From an uncultured Verrucomicrobiales bacterium (GTDB lineage: Bacteria; Verrucomicrobiota; Verrucomicrobiia; Verrucomicrobiales; Akkermansiaceae): a stretch of DNA of 52,317 bases. Numbering within the stretch: position 1 is the stretch's first letter; each line of letters opens with the position of its first letter. The stretch spans positions 1 through 52,317 of the forward strand of contig CALBVY010000020.1 in assembly GCA_937969495.1 (NCBI GenBank). The letters run 5' to 3'. Both the position numbers and the translations under genes were made by a program. This document shows positions 7,544-15,000 of this stretch, piece by piece. The notes below the pieces were generated by a model. The model ran no database searches and was not told the DNA's origin. It saw nothing but the letters and a program-made list of their open reading frames with translations.

Positions 7544-9628
7544 ATGTTAGAAAATCAAAAACAAAGCCGCAGGAAGCTTTCAATGTTAGGCCGATGGATT
7601 GCCTTTTGTCTTGCGATCATTTTTATCGGAGGCTACGGCCTTCTGACGATACGGAAAAATGTTGTTTCTGATAAGCCTGCTGAAATTTCTCAGTATCAAG
7701 TTTGGAAAAGCGAGGTTGTTGATACATCGCGTGACATGGCGATTCAGGATGGTGGGCGGGTAAAGCCATTTTCGACATGGGCTGGCTTTACGATGTTACA
7801 GCTCCACGGGGCGCGGAGCATGAGGATCTCTGTGGATGGTGAAAAAGAAAAACTCAGTCCAGAGGAGGTGATGCTGGATTGCTTATTCCGTCCTAAGCTT
7901 GCCAAGGAGCTGCCCATCTTTAGGGTTGATAACTCTGAGATTATCACAAGCCTTTCGATGGATGATCTATCAGAGGAATCGCTGAAGCATTCAGGAGTTG
8001 ATGAAGCTAAGTTTACCGCTGCTATACAAGAGCTTAGGAAATCAAAAGACAGGAGAGATCGTTATAGTTATAATGAGCTGGCAGATGTCGTTTCTGTCCT
8101 ACTGGCTAAGGCTCACCAGCTTCGTAAGGAACAGCCAGAAAAGGCTAAGATGACAGTTGATAACCGCCAGACGGTGGATCTAGGAGAAAAGATTTGGTTA
8201 TTTATGAAACTTGTTTTCCACATGGATTTTGCCCGTGCGGATGTGGCTATCAAGGAGGGGACGCCGGTCATCAATAAAGAAAATATGCAGAGGATGAGCT
8301 ACTGGATTCGTTCTTTCCCTATATTAGCGCAAGCGGTGAAAGAGATGAATTCTTCTGGAGGTGCTATGCCTGAACATCTGGAGGAGCTTTTCGGTGATTT
8401 ACAGAATCGGATGAGTAGAGCCTCTGAGGATATAGGCATTATTCCTCCGTATGATGAAAAAGAAAAAGAATGGACTCCTGTTGGCGAGCGGATTGAGGAA
8501 GTCGTTAAGGGTGACCGGACCCACGCTGCGCAATTGATTGCGGATATTGAAATATTAGAAAATGCTTTTTTAGCATTGAGAAATGAGGGGCAGATTGCTT
8601 TTGCTGGTGAGCTTGATATTTGGAAGAAATCTATTCATGAAAGAATAGGTTCAGACGCTGTTAACATAGTAGGCTCAGAGGTGGGTTACAATCGGTGGAA
8701 CTATTTTTACAACGCGCTTGTTATTTTTATCTTTGCCTTTGTTTTGATCATGTTTGGCTGGTTAGCGCCGCGGACACTTGGATCTCGGATTTGTAATTGG
8801 ATGGCCGCGTTTTTGGCGATAGCTGCATTGGGTCTGATGATTGCTGGTATTGTCCATCGTTGTATCATTATGGAGCGTTCTCCGATTGGTAACCTTTATG
8901 ACACGATTATCTTTATTGGCACCACAGCAGTGCTGGTGATGCTTTTGGTAGAGTTGATGACAAAGCGCGCAGTAGCCCTTGGGCTTTCTGTCTTTATGGG
9001 TATGGCCTGTATGTTCCTTGCACGGCGTTATGAAATTGGTGATGCGAAGGATCACATGGACCCTTTAGTTGCGGTTTTGAAATCTAACTTCTGGCTGTCA
9101 ACGCATGTTGTCACCATTACCATAGGGTATATGGGAGGGCTTGCTGCTGCCGGGCTTTCCGCCGTTTATCTTTTTGCTCGCGTGTTAGGTATTGACGAAG
9201 GTGATAAGAAATTCCGCCGTGCTATGACACGGATTGCTTATGGCATGGTTTGTTTTACCCTCTTTTTTAGTCTTATAGGAACGGTGCTTGGGGGTATTTG
9301 GGCCAATGATTCATGGGGGCGTTTCTGGGGATGGGACCCTAAAGAAAATGGCGCGCTGATGATTGTTCTATGGTGTCTTGCCGTGCTTCATGCGCGCTTG
9401 GCTGGCTACATTAAGGAGTGGGGTATCCACATCGTGAGTGTGTTTGGTGCTAACATTGTCGCCTTTTCATGGTGGCATGTTAACTCACTAAGTATTGGCC
9501 TACACTCCTATGGCTTTATTGACGGTCTGGGAGTTATTTGGGGTTTCTACGGGCTAATGGTTGCAATCTGCCTGATGGGTATGATCGCGGCATTGATCAC
9601 GAGTAGAGGTGGCAGCCTGCGCCCTTAG
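7544..9628 (+). CDS. ccsA: Cytochrome c biogenesis protein CcsA with large N-terminal extension
   Basis: The C-terminal 300 residues are a CcsA/ResC-type haem-handling membrane protein. They hold eight or so membrane helices from about residue 390 on and the tryptophan-rich motif WGRFWGWDPKENGAL, which binds haem at the outer face. Conserved histidines occur at STHVVTI and FSWWHVNS. The N-terminal half is unusual for a plain CcsA: one membrane helix (residues 17-35), then about 350 hydrophilic residues outside. Fused or extended forms of this kind are known from other phyla. It should form the System II haem lyase with the ResB protein encoded upstream. At 694 residues it is about twice the length of a standard CcsA. 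Confidence 0.92.
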   Translation: MLENQKQSRRKLSMLGRWIAFCLAIIFIGGYGLLTIRKNVVSDKPAEISQYQVWKSEVVDTSRDMAIQDGGRVKPFSTWAGFTMLQLHGARSMRISVDGEKEKLSPEEVMLDCLFRPKLAKELPIFRVDNSEIITSLSMDDLSEESLKHSGVDEAKFTAAIQELRKSKDRRDRYSYNELADVVSVLLAKAHQLRKEQPEKAKMTVDNRQTVDLGEKIWLFMKLVFHMDFARADVAIKEGTPVINKENMQRMSYWIRSFPILAQAVKEMNSSGGAMPEHLEELFGDLQNRMSRASEDIGIIPPYDEKEKEWTPVGERIEEVVKGDRTHAAQLIADIEILENAFLALRNEGQIAFAGELDIWKKSIHERIGSDAVNIVGSEVGYNRWNYFYNALVIFIFAFVLIMFGWLAPRTLGSRICNWMAAFLAIAALGLMIAGIVHRCIIMERSPIGNLYDTIIFIGTTAVLVMLLVELMTKRAVALGLSVFMGMACMFLARRYEIGDAKDHMDPLVAVLKSNFWLSTHVVTITIGYMGGLAAAGLSAVYLFARVLGIDEGDKKFRRAMTRIAYGMVCFTLFFSLIGTVLGGIWANDSWGRFWGWDPKENGALMIVLWCLAVLHARLAGYIKEWGIHIVSVFGANIVAFSWWHVNSLSIGLHSYGFIDGLGVIWGFYGLMVAICLMGMIAALITSRGGSLRP

Positions 9629-9648
9629 GTAAGACAGAGGGGCTAGTC

Positions 9649-10248
9649 TTAATTGGACCATGGGTCTTTGATATGGCTACTGCCTTCTTTGCCAAAGAGT
9701 TCCTCCGCGGTCTTTCCTGCAGGCTTGCATACTACGAGCGGCTTAAGCTGTCTTCCCTGCGCATCATAACGGTGGCGCATGATACGTACGGGCGTTTCTT
9801 TAAACCTAGGTTGATTAGTAGTTGGGTCTATTATCGTATCTCCCCGTTTTACCCTAGCGTCGAACATGTCCTCTGCCACAAGATTACCGGTGGCCCGGTG
9901 ATAGCCGTAGGTTACGCGATAGAGTAACTGGCCAGAGCCATCATAAATTTTGCCGCTACGTAGTTTCCCCTGTTTATCTTTACGGTAAATGACAGACATA
10001 ATGAGGACGCGATCTCCTGCTCCGCCTTTACGATTGGCGTAGGTGCGGCGCTCGATAACTCGATCATCTGAACTGCGTTTAAACTCGGAGATAGAGCCGT
10101 CATCATTACGCATCATCCGGACATCTTTTTTACTTCCAGCATTGGCTTCTGCGTGTTGAATCGATGTTAGGCTCATGATCGTCCAGACGCTTACGCATAG
10201 CGCCTTGCTAAGGAAACGTGGAATTTGAATTTTTAGCATTGTTTTCAT
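9649..10248 (-). CDS. Secreted hypothetical protein
   Basis: The 199-residue product begins MKTMLKIQIPRF and has a hydrophobic segment (about residues 13-32) ending in an Ala-rich AEANA, a likely signal peptidase site, so it should be exported. The mature part is rich in charged residues and beta-type repeats such as GKIYDGSGQLLYRVTYGYH and RIMRHRYDAQGRQLKP. These resemble the YD/RHS-like or MORN-like strand pattern but are too few to assign. The frame is open to 10290, but earlier starts would spoil the signal peptide and overlap folP, so the ATG at 10248 is chosen. It is convergent with ccsA and divergent from folP. Function unknown. Confidence 0.65.
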   Translation of the reverse strand: MKTMLKIQIPRFLSKALCVSVWTIMSLTSIQHAEANAGSKKDVRMMRNDDGSISEFKRSSDDRVIERRTYANRKGGAGDRVLIMSVIYRKDKQGKLRSGKIYDGSGQLLYRVTYGYHRATGNLVAEDMFDARVKRGDTIIDPTTNQPRFKETPVRIMRHRYDAQGRQLKPLVVCKPAGKTAEELFGKEGSSHIKDPWSN

Positions 10249-10300
10249 AGGTGTGTCCATTGACCCTAGACATACTAAGAAAGAATTCAAGTTATCAATA

Positions 10301-11152
10301 ATGATCTGGAAGACACGCCGCTATAAGATTAATTTTCGCGATCAAGAAAATGCTAATGGACTACTGATGGGGATTTTAAATACCACGCCAGATTCTTTTT
10401 CAGATGGTGGGCAGAACTGTGGAGTGAGTGAAGCGGTGCATACGGCTCTTAAGATGGTAGCTGCGGGGGCTAAAATAATTGATATTGGTGGCGAATCTAC
10501 CAGACCCGGTGCGGCGAAGGTATCCGCGGAGGAGGAGATCCAGCGCACCGCGCCTGTGGTTCGCGCACTACGAGAGAAATCTGATGTTTTGATTTCTATT
10601 GATACCTCAAAGGCTGTGGTCGCGGCTGCGGCCTTAGAAGAAGGAGCAGACATCGTAAATGATGTTACAGGCCTCACTGGAGATCCTGCAATGACAAGTG
10701 TGTGCGCTGGAGCGCAATGTGGTGTGGTTATCATGCACATGCAGGGTAATCCACGGACGATGCAGGTAGATCCTCACTATGAACACGGTGTGGTGCAGGA
10801 GCTCCACACATTTTTTGCGGAGCGTTTAGAAACTCTTGCTCAATCTGGTATTGATCCAGAGTGTATCATTCTTGATCCAGGTATTGGCTTTGGTAAAACT
10901 GTGCAGCAGAATATTGCCCTCATGCAACATCTAGCAGATTTCCAGGGGCAGCAAGGCAGGCCTGTCTTATTAGGTGTATCGAGAAAGTCTATTATTGCAG
11001 CACTCACCGGTGTTGAGTCCGTACAAGATCGTGATGCCGCTACAGCTGTGGTTACGGCAGTCAGCGCGCAACAGGGGGTACTGCTTCACCGCGTGCACCA
11101 TGTAGCAATCAATGCTCAGGCTCTGCTGCTGGCTAAGGCTATTTGTTCCTGA
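10301..11152 (+). CDS. folP: Dihydropteroate synthase
   Basis: The 283-residue enzyme condenses p-aminobenzoate with dihydropterin pyrophosphate in folate synthesis and is the sulfonamide target. Motifs in order are MGILNTTPDSFSDGG (the pterin and pyrophosphate loop), IIDIGGESTRPGA, ISIDTSKA, DIVNDVTG, VIMHMQGNPRTMQ, ILDPGIGFGKT and GVSRKS. All key residues are present. The frame is open upstream to 10253, but the ATG at 10301 (MIWKTRRYK) leaves room for the divergent secreted protein's promoter and suits the family length. Confidence 0.96.
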   Translation: MIWKTRRYKINFRDQENANGLLMGILNTTPDSFSDGGQNCGVSEAVHTALKMVAAGAKIIDIGGESTRPGAAKVSAEEEIQRTAPVVRALREKSDVLISIDTSKAVVAAAALEEGADIVNDVTGLTGDPAMTSVCAGAQCGVVIMHMQGNPRTMQVDPHYEHGVVQELHTFFAERLETLAQSGIDPECIILDPGIGFGKTVQQNIALMQHLADFQGQQGRPVLLGVSRKSIIAALTGVESVQDRDAATAVVTAVSAQQGVLLHRVHHVAINAQALLLAKAICS

Positions 11153-11167
11153 GGTATTTTTTGTGGA

Positions 11168-12010
11168 CTACCAGACCCACGATTGATTGAACCAAAACTG
11201 GCGTAACTCCTCAAGGCTGCCATTAAAGCCGCTGCGCTCGAGAGGTCTATCTAGGTTGCCAAAATATTTGGGGGTCTGCCATGTGCCGCCACGATAGTGA
11301 AATGGCTTTGAGCGACCATTTTTCCACCAGACACCACCATACTGCCACATGCACCAGTTCGACCAGACGCCAGACGCTTTAGCTAGTTTTTTAGGTGTTT
11401 TCAGTCCTGCATGGTCACTTGAGTAGAGGGCAAGCCAGTAGGGGCATTTTCGCATGATTGCTTTTTGAGCGCGACTAGCCTTACGCAGGCGACTCCGAAT
11501 CGTGGAGCTATTTTCCAGATAGATCACAGGATATCTGCCTGTAAGAGTTTTGATCCTGCTGACAAACGCGACAATCTCCGAAGGCTTACAATTGGTGTCA
11601 ATATCTGCAACTAACAATATTCTATCTGTGCGGATACCACGACGAGCTTTGATGTCACGGAGTCGATTGATAAAACGCTCCGCGTGATAGGTGGGTGATG
11701 TTCCGGGCAGAAGATAGTAGTAAGAGCCCAGCATCAAGCCTTGTCGATCTGCCCCGGCGAGGAAATCGGCACATTTGGTATCTAATTCAGTTCCTTTTGC
11801 GCAACGTGCAATCATGGCATGCGCGCCATTTGCCTTTAATGCGGATTGATTACTGGGTGAGTAAGAGCGCCCAGAGCGTTGTTTCTCCTTTGGGTCATAG
11901 TGAGAAACATTGATGATCTTTGGGGATTCTGAGTAGGAGACCCTGCCGTATTGAGCACAGGAAGAGATTAGAAGTGTTAGTGCTAAAAAGGTCAGGTGCG
12001 TGGCTTTCAT
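11168..12010 (-). CDS. GH25-fold lipoprotein with altered catalytic residues
   Basis: The 280-residue protein has a lipoprotein signal (lipobox ISSC, Cys18) and a GH25 (Chalaropsis-type lysozyme) fold, judged from NVSHYD (34-39), GAHAMIARCAKGTELD (62-77), AGADRQGLMLGSYYYLLPG (85-103), LLVADIDTN and YPVIYLENS. GH25 muramidases normally use Asp in DVS and an Asp-x-Glu pair. Here the first Asp is Asn34 and the pair reads D136-I-D138. Two key acidic positions are therefore changed, so it may bind peptidoglycan without cutting it, or use a shifted mechanism. It is convergent with folP, 15 bases from its stop, and stands alone as a transcription unit. Confidence 0.8.
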   Translation of the reverse strand: MKATHLTFLALTLLISSCAQYGRVSYSESPKIINVSHYDPKEKQRSGRSYSPSNQSALKANGAHAMIARCAKGTELDTKCADFLAGADRQGLMLGSYYYLLPGTSPTYHAERFINRLRDIKARRGIRTDRILLVADIDTNCKPSEIVAFVSRIKTLTGRYPVIYLENSSTIRSRLRKASRAQKAIMRKCPYWLALYSSDHAGLKTPKKLAKASGVWSNWCMWQYGGVWWKNGRSKPFHYRGGTWQTPKYFGNLDRPLERSGFNGSLEELRQFWFNQSWVW

Positions 12011-12128
12011 GAGGGTGCTAGAGTTATCGGCTGAAGTTGATATGAGAAGAGAAAAATTCTATAGACATATTTTTACTAGCCATACTGAGAACTTTGGGCG
12101 AGAGTAATACCGTAATTTATAATCCATT

Positions 12129-13091
12129 ATGAAACATTCGCTTTTCTGCTTAGCTTTAATTGCTCTCTTACCTCTTAGTTCCCATGCCAAAATCAAAGCA
12201 TTGATTATCGATGGGCAGAATAATCATAAAGTGTGGCCTAAATCCACGATCATGATGAAGCAGTACTTGGAGGAAACTGGACTGTTTGAAGTAGAAGTGC
12301 GCCGCACGAAGTTTACATGGAATGGACAGCGTGAGATGAAATTCCTACCACTCGCCAACGCAGGGGATACTGAAGATCTCAAGAAGCCTAAGGCTGATCC
12401 AGACTTTAAGCCGGAATTCTCAGACTACGCTGTGGTTATATCTAACTTTGGCTATGCTGCTGCTGACTGGCCAGAAGCGACTCGCAAGGAACTGGAAGAT
12501 TACATGTCAGCTGGTGGTGGTTTTGTCTCCGTCCATGCTGCTAATAATTCATTTCCTAAATGGGAAGAGTATAACAGGATGATCGGTCTAGGTGGCTGGG
12601 GAGGACGTAATGAGAAAGATGGCCCATACGTGTATTATGATAATGATGGCAAATTAGTACGTGATGAATCACCTGGTAAGTGCGGAGCACATGGGCATCA
12701 GCATAATATACCTATTACGCTGCGTGTGTCAGACCACCCGATTACCAAAGGCTTACCTGCTACATGGTTGACAGCTAAAGACGAGTGCTATGCTAAACTA
12801 CGTGGGCCTGCTGAAAACATGACCATCTTAGCAACAGGGAAAGATATGTCCAAGAGCGCTCCTACAGATAGGCATGAGCCTATTTTAATGGTGTTAGATT
12901 ATGGGAAGGGTCGCGTTTTCCACACCACGCTTGGGCATGATTCTTATTCCTTTGAATGTGTCGGCTTTATGACAACGTTTCTCCGTGGTACGGAGTGGGC
13001 TGCCACTGGTAAGGTGACTATTGAAGTTCCTAAAGATTTCCCCACGGCGGAAAAAACCAGCAGCAGAGAGTTTATCCTGCAGAATAAATAA
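12129..13091 (+). CDS. Secreted ThuA-domain protein
   Basis: The 320-residue protein has a signal peptide (MKHSLFCLALIALLPLSSHA, cleavage probably after residue 20) and a single ThuA domain: ALIIDGQNNHKVWPKST at the start, DYAVVISNFGYAAADWPE, GGGFVSVHAANNSFPKW, HPITKGLP, and GKGRVFHTTLGHD near the end. ThuA domains have a class I glutamine amidotransferase-like fold and are tied to sugar utilisation, and the family is expanded in Planctomycetes and Verrucomicrobia. The actual reaction is not established for most members. A weak hairpin downstream is the only terminator candidate. No sugar-transport or glycosidase genes lie next to it, so the substrate cannot be inferred. Confidence 0.9.
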   Translation: MKHSLFCLALIALLPLSSHAKIKALIIDGQNNHKVWPKSTIMMKQYLEETGLFEVEVRRTKFTWNGQREMKFLPLANAGDTEDLKKPKADPDFKPEFSDYAVVISNFGYAAADWPEATRKELEDYMSAGGGFVSVHAANNSFPKWEEYNRMIGLGGWGGRNEKDGPYVYYDNDGKLVRDESPGKCGAHGHQHNIPITLRVSDHPITKGLPATWLTAKDECYAKLRGPAENMTILATGKDMSKSAPTDRHEPILMVLDYGKGRVFHTTLGHDSYSFECVGFMTTFLRGTEWAATGKVTIEVPKDFPTAEKTSSREFILQNK

Positions 13092-13097
13092 TGGCTG

Positions 13098-13128
13098 GGG
13101 GATTGAAAATATCCCCTGATCAATTTTT
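13098..13128 (+). terminator. Weak terminator-like hairpin after the ThuA gene
   Basis: A 6-bp GC-rich stem (13098-13103 with 13111-13116) is followed after 7 bases by TTTTT at 13124-13128. The distance to the T run makes it a weak candidate. Confidence 0.35.
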
Positions 13129-13158
13129 ATTGAGTCTTTAGGTTGGGTATCTCTTTGG

Positions 13159-13237
13159 CTGATACGGCTGAGTTTCTATTCGGCGCTTAGAGTATCAGTA
13201 AATAAGAGCTCTAGCGAAGCTGTTTGCTGCGCTAGAG
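13159..13237 (+). other. Two hairpins in the leader of the spermidine-synthase-like gene
   Basis: CTGATAC at 13159-13165 pairs with GTATCAG at 13192-13198. A second, perfect 8-bp stem is formed by 13209-13216 with 13230-13237. Both lie in the 217-base gap before the next gene. There is no T run, so they look like leader or operator structures rather than terminators. Function unknown. Confidence 0.3.
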
Positions 13238-13308
13238 AGAGTAGGTGGTGATTGTTGAATTGAATCACTAGGCTTGTTGATTCTGTGTTTTTAGTGAAGG
13301 GTTTCTAT

Positions 13309-14001
13309 GTGAAGCCCTATATAACTCTCGGAGAGTCTAAAATGTCTGATGGCACTGTGTTTTCTCTGCACAAACACGATGGAAAATTCTACCTGAAGTA
13401 CAATGGCTTTGATCTCATGAGCACAGCACTGACGTTTTCTGAGGAGATGTTGGCACAGATTGGTTGTGCAGATTTGCTGGAAGGAGCCCCGCTGAGGCCA
13501 AAGCACCCTCAGATTCTGATTGGGGGGCTTGGTCTTGGCTTTACGTTAAAGCGAACGCTGGAGTTGGTGGGTAGACCTGCGACGGTGGAGGTGGCTGAGC
13601 TGATGCCGCCCCTGATTGAGTGGAACCGAACATTTCTCGTGGAGCATAACGGGCCTTTGCTGGAAGATGTTAGAACAAAAATCACTCAAGGTGACTTGTT
13701 TGATATCGTTTCCGGAAAACGCAAGGGGAGCTACGACGCTATTCTATTAGATATTGATAACACGCCGGATGATCTTATTACCGCAGGGAATGCGAGGCTC
13801 TATTCGCAGAGTTTTTTGGCAAAAATTAAAGATCTACTCACGCCAAACGGCTGTGTTGCATACTGGCTTTCTGAGCCAGCTCCTAAATTTAAAAAGTGCC
13901 TAGCAAAAGCGGGATTTCATATTGAAGAGCACGCAGCAAAGCCTCACGAGAAATCAAAGCGAGCAAGACACTGTATTTATCAAGCTCGCCGCAGCCGATG
14001 A
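13309..14001 (+). CDS. Spermidine-synthase-like methyltransferase-fold protein
   Basis: The 230-residue protein has the Rossmann-type core of the spermidine synthase/SpeE-like family. ILIGGLGLGFTLKRTL is the nucleotide-binding glycine loop, VEVAELMPPLIEWNR is the acidic loop with the ribose-binding Glu, and YDAILLDIDNTPDD is the active-site loop. This subgroup lacks the aspartates of true polyamine synthases, and members are annotated only as spermidine synthase-like, so no polyamine reaction is claimed. Start choice: the GTG at 13309 gives VKPYITLGES, the usual beginning of the family. Upstream GTGs (13285, 13294) and a downstream ATG (13342) are alternatives. Confidence 0.75.
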   Translation: MKPYITLGESKMSDGTVFSLHKHDGKFYLKYNGFDLMSTALTFSEEMLAQIGCADLLEGAPLRPKHPQILIGGLGLGFTLKRTLELVGRPATVEVAELMPPLIEWNRTFLVEHNGPLLEDVRTKITQGDLFDIVSGKRKGSYDAILLDIDNTPDDLITAGNARLYSQSFLAKIKDLLTPNGCVAYWLSEPAPKFKKCLAKAGFHIEEHAAKPHEKSKRARHCIYQARRSR

Positions 14002-14053
14002 TGGGAGCGAAGTATGATGCTGAGGTGCCTGTCTCTGGGTTGAAGGATTAGAT

Positions 14054-14539
14054 CTAACTATTTCTCTTAGCCCAGTCTAAAGTCTGCTGCATCTCACCCT
14101 CTGAGTCAAAAGACTCTGCTGGCACCCAAGTGTAGGATTTTTTTCCGTGGTAAAGCAAGAGTCCCTGCTTAGTGTGAACAGCTTCTAATAAATCACGCCA
14201 TTTTACTTTTCCTTCTTTATTTTCGCCGAGGATGCTGAAGCCGTCTTGGGTGAATGTGTAGAGCACTGTCTGTCCGTAACCGGGGAGTTTTCTTAAGTTT
14301 CGCGCATGCATTACCTTCCAGATGAGTGGTCGCAAGAGGGCGAAGGTGCCTACCATGAGCATTAATACGGACAGGGGGGTAAGTCCTTCATTGAGGATTA
14401 AAATAACACCTGTTAGTATGATTGAGCCGCTTAAGAAAGTCCGGATCATTAGCCAGGTGCGGTAGCGGTGCCACATGTGTAGCCGGAAGGCGCCGAGGTG
14501 AGAGCTTTCGTCAAATACAACTTTGGCTTTGATTTCCAT
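14054..14539 (-). CDS. YcxB-like membrane protein
   Basis: The 161-residue protein has two adjacent hydrophobic helices (about residues 31-50, LMIRTFLSGSIILTGVILIL, and 54-72) and then a soluble C-terminal domain. That domain has the YcxB pattern, with TQDGFSILGENKEGKVKWRDLLEAV and a terminal aromatic strand. The family's function is unknown. It is a single minus-strand gene, divergent from feoA. Its start is fixed by ATG at 14539 with the usual short cytoplasmic strand MEIKAKVVFDES. Confidence 0.7.
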   Translation of the reverse strand: MEIKAKVVFDESSHLGAFRLHMWHRYRTWLMIRTFLSGSIILTGVILILNEGLTPLSVLMLMVGTFALLRPLIWKVMHARNLRKLPGYGQTVLYTFTQDGFSILGENKEGKVKWRDLLEAVHTKQGLLLYHGKKSYTWVPAESFDSEGEMQQTLDWAKRNS

Positions 14540-14675
14540 GATGAAAAAATAGGCAGCGTGAACCGCGAGCGGAAGGTGGCACGTTCGGGTATGGAGGAAA
14601 AGGCAGAAATCGTCCCAAGCGATAGTAACTCAGGCGGTAGATGGGGTTCTTGGGGGAAGAAAACCTGAGAAACCA

Positions 14676-14724
14676 ATTGCAAACGAGTCTCAATTGCGCT
14701 CTTATTGCGCTCAAGAATGATTGC
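14676..14724. promoter_or_regulatory. Cluster of ATTGC repeats upstream of feoA
   Basis: ATTGC occurs at 14676, 14693, 14704 and 14720. The two central copies are part of a direct repeat ATTGCGCTC with an 11-base period (about one helical turn). The position just before and across the start of the ferrous iron uptake operon suggests a regulator site. It does not match the Fur or DtxR consensus that I know. Confidence 0.3.
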
Positions 14725-14968
14725 AGATATCGCCAGAGATTTAAAAATCGATACCGCTACGACCTTGAGTCAAGCTAGTGCGGGGTGTCAGCTGCGTATT
14801 CGCCAGCTAGAGGGTAAGGCATGTAAGCGTCTGCGTGAAATTGGTTTCTGCGAGGAAATGGAGATCAGCAAGCTCTCTGATGGGCGTAATATGATTTGTT
14901 CTGTTTGCGGCACCCGTATGGCTCTGAGCCGTAAGTTAGGTGATCAGGTGCTGGTTGAGATGGTTTAA
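14717..14968 (+). CDS. feoA: FeoA-domain ferrous iron transport protein
   Basis: The 83-residue protein has an SH3-like FeoA domain: LSQASAGCQLRIRQLEGKACKRLREIGFCEEMEISKL, then a C-terminal strand with VCGTRMALSRKLGDQVLVE. FeoA is a small cytoplasmic partner of FeoB in Fe(II) uptake. The N-terminus carries about 18 extra residues (MIADIARDLKIDTATT) before the domain. The gene is 32 bases upstream of feoB in the same direction. The frame is open to a TTG at 14705, but the ATG at 14717 is preferred. Confidence 0.9.
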   Translation: MIADIARDLKIDTATTLSQASAGCQLRIRQLEGKACKRLREIGFCEEMEISKLSDGRNMICSVCGTRMALSRKLGDQVLVEMV

Positions 14969-15000
14969 GTGGCCGATCAAAAAACCGAATAGTTATCGCC

